Shown here piece by piece: positions 58,304 through 64,000 of a stretch of DNA of 64,000 nucleotides (within the stretch, counting starts at the first letter, position 1; every line of letters begins with the position of its first letter). The notes below the pieces were generated by a model. It ran no database searches, had not been told where the DNA came from, and saw only the letters and a program-made list of their open reading frames with translations. The DNA is from Anoxynatronum sibiricum (GTDB taxonomy: Bacteria > Bacillota > Clostridia > Peptostreptococcales > Tindalliaceae), in assembly GCF_039414295.1 (NCBI RefSeq), contig NZ_JBCITM010000008.1, positions 62,001-126,000 of the forward strand. Reading direction: 5' to 3'. The position numbers and the translations under genes were made by a program.

Positions 58304-60037
58304 CTATTCATTGGCAACTTGCTTGCCGACAGCCTTTCCTTTCAGCTGACTGGACAAGTGATCAAGAAGCAGCCCGCCCCCATAGGCAGCGGAAAGCATG
58401 AAAAGGGGCACCAGACTGTGATGATACCGTGACTGCACTTCAATGAGCACATGCATGGCAATGAAGCCGAAAAATAAAATGGCAATAAAGGCATTAAAGG
58501 AGGCCATTCGGCGCTGCCGGGTAAGCCACAGCCCTGCCAGCGTAAGCCACATGAGGTTTAAATAGTGCACCTGGGAAAGCACCTGCAGCTCCTGTCGGTA
58601 TTCTTCCGCCCACAGGCTCACTGCCGTTACCCGATCCAGCTCCAGCATGCCCCAGTAAAACCCGTAGTCGGAAACCGCCCACTGAATGGCAAATTTTCGC
58701 TCCACCAGCAGCCAGAAATCCCGGTAATCTTCCCGAATGCGTTCCATTCCCCGACGCCAGGCTTCTTCGTGAATGCGGTCAAAGTCATAATCATATTCTT
58801 CGATAATGGCCCAGTCGTCGGCGCTCCACATACCCCGGGAGGCCTGGTTGGTCCCCACATAAAGGTTGAAGCCGGCACCGGTTTTTCCCAGAGGCACCAG
58901 CACCTGGGGCTCATAAATGGCGTTGAGGGTGGTGAGGGTCAATAGAAAACCGGCCACCACCAATGCCAGCACGATTCCCCGGCCCAGAAGAATCTGCTGC
59001 CAGACTTGCAGGGGTTTCCTTTTCGAAGTCACTGGCTTTTTGACAGCGGCCGCCTCCTGAACGTCATCCGATGCAGTATGGCTTTCAGCCGTGTCGGGCC
59101 GCCCTTTTTCCAAATGGTGTATTCCACGGATGCTTCGGCCCTGCAACTCTCCATCAAAGGGTTTCAGGCCTAAGTATAGGAGAAAGGCAGGGAATAGCAG
59201 GGATGCCACCGGCCGCACCACATGGGCCAGGGAGAGGAGTGCCCCTGCAGCCAGGGCCAGTCCCCAGGCTTTGGGAAAAATGCCGGCCCCCGATTCCAGA
59301 TGGGTGGCCATGACGAAAAGGAGCAACACGCCCACCAACAGCATGGTGAACAGGTGCTCTCCCCCCAGTACATTGCCGTAATAAATCTGCCCCGGCCACA
59401 GGGCAAACAGGAGGGCCGCGCCCCGGCCCACCCGGGGGGAGAAGGCCCGTTTTCCCAGTTCATAGAGAAGCAACACTGTCACCAGCCCGCAGAAAAAATT
59501 AAACCAACGGGCCACAGCGGTTTCTGTGCCAAATAGCTGCATCACCCAGGACAAGATCAGCGGGTAGCCGGTGAGGTGGGGAAAGACCCCCCGAATCTGG
59601 GCAATGGCCCCGGGATCGCCTCCCACAATGGACCGGGCATAGTTCAGGTAACGGGCAAAATCCCAGAGGGGGGTGGTTTCCACCAGCCGCATCCACACAA
59701 ACCGGGGAGCTGCCGCCAGCCCGGTCACCAGCACCGGAAATACAAAGGGCCGGTGGAGCCAGGGCATTTTTTCAACACCCCACAAGAGCAGGGCAAAGAC
59801 CGCCGCTGTGAAGAGAGACCAAAAAAGAAAGAGGGTGGCGGGGTATTCCAGCAACAGCGGCCCCCGTTCAAACACCCCCAGTATGATGATGAGACTGACA
59901 AAAAACGCAAAAGCACCGGTCACCACGGGGGTCACCGGCCAACGGTCCAGCCATTGAAAGGGGTTCTTCTGAAGATGCTTTTGCTGTATGTTCCGGGAAG
60001 CCTGCTGCTGCCCGTCAGTGCCTTTGCTGATTTTCAT
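58304..60037 (-). CDS. ArnT/PMT-like membrane glycosyltransferase (GT39/GT83 type)
   Basis: This 577-residue membrane protein has a basic N-terminal tail, then about 11-12 hydrophobic helices. The first outer loop has FVWMRLVETTPLWDFARYLNYA, where the acidic residues sit as in the catalytic loop of lipid-sugar-dependent transferases. A charged cytoplasmic insert (about 300-360) splits the helices, and a C-terminal outer region (GFNLYVGTNQASRGMWSADDW) follows. The ATG at 60035-60037 has GGAGG upstream; a start overlapping the galU stop is the alternative. It may transfer the hexose supplied by GtrB to a surface acceptor. Confidence 0.82.
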   Translation of the reverse strand: MKISKGTDGQQQASRNIQQKHLQKNPFQWLDRWPVTPVVTGAFAFFVSLIIILGVFERGPLLLEYPATLFLFWSLFTAAVFALLLWGVEKMPWLHRPFVFPVLVTGLAAAPRFVWMRLVETTPLWDFARYLNYARSIVGGDPGAIAQIRGVFPHLTGYPLILSWVMQLFGTETAVARWFNFFCGLVTVLLLYELGKRAFSPRVGRGAALLFALWPGQIYYGNVLGGEHLFTMLLVGVLLLFVMATHLESGAGIFPKAWGLALAAGALLSLAHVVRPVASLLFPAFLLYLGLKPFDGELQGRSIRGIHHLEKGRPDTAESHTASDDVQEAAAVKKPVTSKRKPLQVWQQILLGRGIVLALVVAGFLLTLTTLNAIYEPQVLVPLGKTGAGFNLYVGTNQASRGMWSADDWAIIEEYDYDFDRIHEEAWRRGMERIREDYRDFWLLVERKFAIQWAVSDYGFYWGMLELDRVTAVSLWAEEYRQELQVLSQVHYLNLMWLTLAGLWLTRQRRMASFNAFIAILFFGFIAMHVLIEVQSRYHHSLVPLFMLSAAYGGGLLLDHLSSQLKGKAVGKQVANE

Positions 60038-60066
60038 GGGATTGCCTCCATACGAACCTGCCTGTT

Positions 60067-60957
60067 TCATGCTTCAATGTCGCAGAAGCCCTGTTCCTGG
60101 GTCAGTTTCTTCAGATACTTCATAAAGGGTTCTTTCAGATCTTCCCGCTTCAGGGCAAATTCCACCGTGGCCTGAAGGAATCCCAGTTTATCTCCCACAT
60201 CATAGCGGGTGCCTTCAAAAATATAGGCATACATGGCTTCCTGACGCACCAGGGTGCGCAGGGCGTCTGTCAACTGAATTTCGCCGCCTTTGCCCGGCTG
60301 GGTGTTTTCCAGAATGGGAAAAATCTGAGGACTGATAATGTAGCGGCCCAAAATAGCCACATTGGTGGGCGCTTCATCCACTGCGGGTTTTTCCACCAGG
60401 TCTTTCACCTTGTACACCCGGTCTTCAATCCACTTGCCTTCAATAATGCCGTATTTGTCCACCTCAGATTCGGGCACTTCCTGCACGCCCAATACGGTGG
60501 TTTTGTATTCGTTGTAGATTTGAATCATCTGGGCCAGGCAGGGGGTTTTTGCATCGACAATGTCATCTCCCAGCAGCACGGCAAAGGGTTCATTGCCTAT
60601 GAAGCTTCTGGCACAGTAAATGGCGTGCCCCAGGCCCTTGGGTTCCTTCTGGCGAATGTAGTGGATATTCACCATTTCAGAAATCTGCTGCACGGTTTTA
60701 AGAAGTTCATCCTTCCCCTTTTTTTCCAGTTCCAGCTCCAGCTCAATGGATTTATCGAAATGATCCTCGATGGACTGCTTGTTACGGCCGGTGATGATGA
60801 GAATCTCCTCGATACCGGAGGCCACCGCTTCTTCAATGATATACTGCAGGGTGGGTTTATCCACAATGGGAAGCATTTCTTTGGGCTGGGCCTTGGTGGC
60901 GGGCAAAAAACGGGTGCCCAGACCCGCTGCCGGTATAATGGCTTTTTTAACAATCAT
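60067..60957 (-). CDS. galU: UTP-glucose-1-phosphate uridylyltransferase
   Basis: This 296-residue enzyme makes UDP-glucose. IIPAAGLGTRFLPATKAQPKEMLPI is the nucleotide-binding start (split here as a family landmark), followed by ILIITGRNKQSIEDHFD, FAVLLGDDIVDAK and KGGEIQLTDALRTL. The length matches the usual 290-300. AAGGAGTG precedes the ATG. UDP-glucose feeds galE in the glycan locus and the GtrB system directly downstream. Confidence 0.97.
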   Translation of the reverse strand: MIVKKAIIPAAGLGTRFLPATKAQPKEMLPIVDKPTLQYIIEEAVASGIEEILIITGRNKQSIEDHFDKSIELELELEKKGKDELLKTVQQISEMVNIHYIRQKEPKGLGHAIYCARSFIGNEPFAVLLGDDIVDAKTPCLAQMIQIYNEYKTTVLGVQEVPESEVDKYGIIEGKWIEDRVYKVKDLVEKPAVDEAPTNVAILGRYIISPQIFPILENTQPGKGGEIQLTDALRTLVRQEAMYAYIFEGTRYDVGDKLGFLQATVEFALKREDLKEPFMKYLKKLTQEQGFCDIEA

Positions 60958-61012
60958 GGCGCTTCACTCCTTATGGGTTCTGTTTAACAAGGGGCTTGCA
61001 TGAGATCCATTT

Positions 61013-61492
61013 CTACGGTTGAAACAGCCGGAGTAATCCGGTGCTGCCAGAAAGCACCAGCAGCCCTGCGATGACATTTCCGATGAAGATGGCGGGAAAA
61101 GCCAGCTTGAATCGCAGGTTCAGCAGCACCGCCGCCAGCGAGCCCGTCCAGACACCGGTGCCAGGCAGGGGGATGGCCACCAGAAAAATCAGGCCGACAA
61201 AGCCAAACCGCCGGGCCCGCTCACCTTTGGCCATGGTGCGGCTGGTGAGGCCGTGGATCAACCGGTCCAGCAGAGGGTGCAGCCGGGACAAGATGTCAAA
61301 AACAGGTCGGATTCCAAAAACAATAAAGGGCACCGGCAGCAGGCTGCCTGCCAGGCTGATGAAAAATGCGTGCCAGGGAGAAAAACCCAAAGAAAGGCCA
61401 AAGGGAATGGATCCCCGCAGTTCGATGATGGGCAGAGCTGCCATGAAAAACACTAAAAATTCGTTTCGTATCCAAGTGAATAGATGTTCCAT
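61013..61492 (-). CDS. Small membrane protein of the COG2426 'small multidrug export' family
   Basis: This 159-residue membrane protein has about five hydrophobic segments. FMAALPIIELRGSIPFGLSLGF contains the E-x-RG-x-IP signature of COG2426/DedA-related proteins, and FLVAIPLPGTGVWTGSLAAVLL repeats the motif in the second half. The start ATG at 61490-61492 lacks a strong ribosome binding site, but the family alignment begins here. The function is uncertain; the old 'multidrug' name has little support. Confidence 0.8.
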   Translation of the reverse strand: MEHLFTWIRNEFLVFFMAALPIIELRGSIPFGLSLGFSPWHAFFISLAGSLLPVPFIVFGIRPVFDILSRLHPLLDRLIHGLTSRTMAKGERARRFGFVGLIFLVAIPLPGTGVWTGSLAAVLLNLRFKLAFPAIFIGNVIAGLLVLSGSTGLLRLFQP

Positions 61493-61643
61493 ATGAAGTT
61501 CAGCGCTCCGTTCCTCTATTAGTTGTTTCTTTTCAGTGAAAAAGCCGCCGGTGGAGTCCCGCGGATTGATGAAGCTGATGAGCATGATACCGTTACAGGC
61601 CCATTGTATCATGATTTTGATGGATTTTCCACTGAAAACACTG

Positions 61644-61671
61644 AAAAGCGCCAACCCGGAGATTAGCGCTT
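61644..61671 (-). terminator. Intrinsic terminator after the stalk-domain gene
   Basis: The stem AAGCGC (61646-61651) / GCGCTT (61666-61671) is followed on the minus strand by TTTT (plus A61644-61647), immediately after the stop codon at 61679. Confidence 0.7.
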
Positions 61672-61678
61672 CAGACAA

Positions 61679-62947
61679 TTACCTGGTATACACAATGACA
61701 ATTTCCCGGGTGCTGTTGATCCAGTCGGCTTTGGCATCCAGGTTTTCTGAGGCAAACCTGACGGGTACAAAGGTGCGGCCGCCCTGGGACACGGGTGCCA
61801 CGTCCATTCGGGCTGATGCGCCGTTCCTCCGCACTTCATTTTTGTTCAGCCACATTTCCACCACCTGGCTCCGGGCGTTGAGACTGATTCTGCTTTCACT
61901 GCCTTCCCAGCCCACATTGCCTCCCATGGCTTCCACAATAGCTCGAATGGGTACCATGCTGCGCCCAGCGATAATGATGGGGGTGGTGCCCCGGCCGGGA
62001 TCAATTTCCTGGTTCACACCGTTCACAATCATGATGGGGTTGTCCAGTTGCAAAATGATGAAGCTTTTTTCACTGCCCACATGGGTGATCTTGGTGCCGG
62101 TTCTTCTGGAGAATTTGGCAATGGCATCTCCCAGACGCTCTTCAATGCCTTCCAGCGGCCTTGCTTCTGCCAGTACAGGTAGCACGGTGTAATGGTACTC
62201 GGTTTCCGGCTCCACATTCACGTCCACAAACCGTGTGGCAGTGATGTAAAAGTCGGTGACAGAGATACCCAGATCATCCCGGCTTGTGGAGCGGAATACC
62301 CGGTATCCCAGTGCATTGGCGGTACGGGACCATCCCATGCGCACACCGGAATCAAAGACTTCACTGTTGCTGTCGCCTGGTTCGGTGACGATCTGAACCG
62401 GCTGAACCACTTCTTCCTCCACAGGTTCAATGACGGGTTGGGCCGGCTGCGGTTCTTCTTCAAAGGGTTCCGCAACAGGAGGAATGGGATCTTCTTCCAC
62501 CGGTGCCTGTTCGTCGCCCAGTCGCTGGTACATGGTGGTGCCTCTTTGAGTCTTTTGAGTAAAAGGATGGACAGTAATAGAGTTGATCACAATTGACTGG
62601 TTGTCTTCCCGAAGGGTCAGTGTGGCTGTTTCAGACCATGCCACGAGACGGTTCCCAGCCTGCTGAAAATACCCCAGTGAATCAAGAACCCATTCGTTTT
62701 CACCGTTACTGACAATATTTCGCAGCTGTTGATCACCCACTGTCACAGGATAGTTTCTCCAAGCCGAGTTGTTAATTTCATGAAAAAATCCTTCGCTACC
62801 TGTAATTCTAAGAACCTGCCCGTCACTTCGCTCCCACAGTCCTTCAATGGCCTGGGTGTCCGCCGATGCGGAAAGGGTCATGGCCATCAGAATGAGTCCC
62901 ATGAGAACGAATCCTGTCAACCCCTTCTTAAACCATTTTCTTTTCAA
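61679..62947 (-). CDS. Secreted protein with fibronectin-like and copper-amine-oxidase-N (stalk) domains
   Basis: This 422-residue secreted protein has a signal peptide (about 1-29, ending LSASADT). An N-terminal beta domain (IEGLWERSDGQVLRITG) is followed by a Pro/Glu-rich linker (about 150-190) and a fibronectin-III-like segment (RVFRSTSRDDLG...EYHYTVLPVL). The C-terminal copper-amine-oxidase N-terminal-like pair holds GRSMVPIRAIVEAMGGNVGWE and GRTFVPVRFASENLDAKADW, common in clostridial surface proteins. It starts with TTG (62945-62947) behind AGGAGG. Probably cell-surface or wall-associated; the ligand is unknown. Confidence 0.88.
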   Translation of the reverse strand: MKRKWFKKGLTGFVLMGLILMAMTLSASADTQAIEGLWERSDGQVLRITGSEGFFHEINNSAWRNYPVTVGDQQLRNIVSNGENEWVLDSLGYFQQAGNRLVAWSETATLTLREDNQSIVINSITVHPFTQKTQRGTTMYQRLGDEQAPVEEDPIPPVAEPFEEEPQPAQPVIEPVEEEVVQPVQIVTEPGDSNSEVFDSGVRMGWSRTANALGYRVFRSTSRDDLGISVTDFYITATRFVDVNVEPETEYHYTVLPVLAEARPLEGIEERLGDAIAKFSRRTGTKITHVGSEKSFIILQLDNPIMIVNGVNQEIDPGRGTTPIIIAGRSMVPIRAIVEAMGGNVGWEGSESRISLNARSQVVEMWLNKNEVRRNGASARMDVAPVSQGGRTFVPVRFASENLDAKADWINSTREIVIVYTR

Positions 62948-63032
62948 TGTTTTTCCTCCTTGTCCTTATGGTTCAATATGCTGTTCTTTTCTCAAATGAT
63001 TCGGCAAGCTGATGATTTTGCAGAATGGCGGG

Positions 63033-63392
63033 TTATACTTTCGCCTGTTTTTCGGCAATATCACCAATCACCGGCAACTTAAACCATTCATGCTTGTAGG
63101 CTTTGACCAGCAGTATGATCCACGCAACCAGGAAAACCAACGGCATAAAAAGCCCCACGATCCATCCAATCACAGGAATTAGCCCCAGCACCGTGTAGAC
63201 CACCATACTGACAATGGTGAGCAGGATAGCTTGCATGGCGTGAAATTTCACAAACCTGCTTTCTTTCTCCAGCACTAAAAAGAGAATGCCTGAGACAATT
63301 CCAAACACGTGGGCTAAAAGGGCTGCCACGTTCTCGTCCATCCCAAGAGATGATTTCGGCGTTGTTGCTGTAAATTTATTTTCTTCACTCAT
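63033..63392 (-). CDS. DUF4870 membrane protein
   Basis: This 119-residue protein has a short polar N-terminus and three membrane segments: ALLAHVFGIVSGILFLVLE, AILLTIVSMVVYTVLGLI and GLFMPLVFLVAWIILLVKA. ESRFVKFHAMQAILL is the DUF4870/TIC20-like motif. The ATG at 63390-63392 has GGAGGG upstream. The function of the family is not established. Confidence 0.85.
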   Translation of the reverse strand: MSEENKFTATTPKSSLGMDENVAALLAHVFGIVSGILFLVLEKESRFVKFHAMQAILLTIVSMVVYTVLGLIPVIGWIVGLFMPLVFLVAWIILLVKAYKHEWFKLPVIGDIAEKQAKV

Positions 63393-63429
63393 TTTCTTGC
63401 CCTCCATTTTAGTTTGTCTTGATCGGCAT

Positions 63430-64000
63430 CTACCAGTTCATTTCCATAATGTCGTAACCTGCCGGTACTTTGAACACAGAATCAGCCACGCCGCCCACTT
63501 TTAAATTGGTTATTTCCATCACATACGTTTCGTCGTCTGTTTCTCCTTCCATGCGAACAGGAAGTGCATAGTCGGCATGAATCCACACCTTTACGTTTTC
63601 ATAGTCGCCATCATCCTGAAACACGTAGGTGGGCATCCCATTGATGGTGTCTGTGCCCAGAAATGTCATGCTGCCCCAGTCATAATCTGCATCCATGAAA
63701 TCCTCATCAAAGTCATCTTCATAGTAATCATCTTCATCATCCAGATCCATGCGAATACCCGTCATTTCGTCAGGCTGAAGCATGTAGGTGTACTCGCCGT
63801 CTTCCAGCATGATATAGTTGCCCTCTGAGGGGTTGGTGGCATCCATGCGACTCTTGTCACCTTTCATCCAAATCTGGGTGGTCATGGTGTACCCTTCCAG
63901 TGAATAAACCATATCGTAGCTTAATTCTGTGGGCATCGTCATGGAAGCCAGTTTGCTGATGACGGTGTCTCTGTCACCAGCTGTATCTCCCGACGCCGTT
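63430..64000 (-). CDS. LolA/DUF4412-like outer-surface protein, 5' end outside the window
   Basis: The reading frame stays open to the right edge, so the N-terminus (probably a signal peptide or lipobox) is missing. 189 residues are visible. The stretch MVYSLEGYTMTTQIWMKGDKSRMD, NYIMLEDGEYTYMLQPDE, TFLGTDTINGMPTYVFQ, VKVWIHADYALPVRME and VFKVPAGYDIMEM resembles the beta-sheet repeats of LolA-like lipoprotein-sorting or DUF4412 proteins. A run of about 20 acidic residues near the middle (DLDDEDDYYEDDFDEDF) is unusual and may bind cations. The role is unknown. Confidence 0.65.
   Translation of the reverse strand, partial: TASGDTAGDRDTVISKLASMTMPTELSYDMVYSLEGYTMTTQIWMKGDKSRMDATNPSEGNYIMLEDGEYTYMLQPDEMTGIRMDLDDEDDYYEDDFDEDFMDADYDWGSMTFLGTDTINGMPTYVFQDDGDYENVKVWIHADYALPVRMEGETDDETYVMEITNLKVGGVADSVFKVPAGYDIMEMNW

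Overview
The window looks like a chromosome segment of an anaerobic Gram-positive bacterium, most likely in the class Clostridia. The evidence is strong AGGAGG-type ribosome binding sites with ATG, GTG and TTG starts, the gene orders tal-glpX-rho-rpmE and prmC-prfA-tsaC-ywlE-rpiB-upp, a split HisZ/HisG ATP phosphoribosyltransferase, an amino-acid fermentation type gene (kce), a sodium-driven NSS transporter and a large potassium-uptake locus. The genus cannot be fixed from the sequence. Every protein gene I can support lies on the minus strand, so transcription runs right to left. I saw no rRNA, tRNA, CRISPR array, transposase or phage gene.

Layout from high to low coordinates, that is, in transcription order. 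64.0-61.0 kb: cell-envelope genes (a partial LolA-like protein, DUF4870, a stalk-domain surface protein, a small membrane exporter). 61.0-56.6 kb: galU, an ArnT/PMT-like glycosyltransferase, a GtrB-like glycosyltransferase and GtrA, suggesting lipid-linked sugar transfer at the membrane. 56.6-54.4 kb: a KdpD/KdpE-like two-component pair without kdpFABC. 54.4-47.6 kb: a probable operon with three RCK/TrkA-type proteins and a degenerate, membrane-anchored fourth, a sensor kinase, two response regulators and the potassium channel subunit TrkH/KtrB. 47.4-39.3 kb: a complete histidine operon hisZ-G-D-C-B-H-A-F-IE behind a strong promoter. 39.0-37.6 kb: an NSS transporter with an operator-like inverted repeat at its promoter. 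37.2-32.8 kb: kce, tal, glpX, rho, rpmE.

32.8-32.2 kb holds no protein gene. It contains a candidate structured RNA of about 345 nt on the plus strand, with its own promoter-like sequence, several perfect hairpins and an intrinsic terminator. It is the only plus-strand gene I propose. 32.2-24.4 kb carries an unusual flavoprotein, prmC, prfA, tsaC, ywlE, rpiB, upp and a glycosyltransferase.

24.2-5.2 kb is an exopolysaccharide (or other surface glycan) locus: a polyprenyl-phosphate sugar transferase, four GT4 glycosyltransferases, a Wzz-like chain-length protein, a Wzy/WaaL-like polymerase or ligase, a DUF2334 deacetylase-like protein, two FemAB-like proteins, a GNAT protein, a Wzx-like flippase, galE, and two large DUF4832 proteins. 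The final, secreted DUF4832 protein is preceded by a clear cyclic di-GMP-I (GEMM) riboswitch. This ties the last secreted component of the locus to the usual biofilm signal. 4.9-0.5 kb is a MacAB-like ABC export operon, followed by the start of a BASS-family transporter.

Most interesting for follow-up: the orphan structured RNA at about 32.38-32.72 kb, the riboswitch-controlled DUF4832 pair, the flavoprotein that has lost a redox cysteine and a nucleotide-loop glycine, and the potassium regulatory island. All functions are inferred from sequence reading alone.
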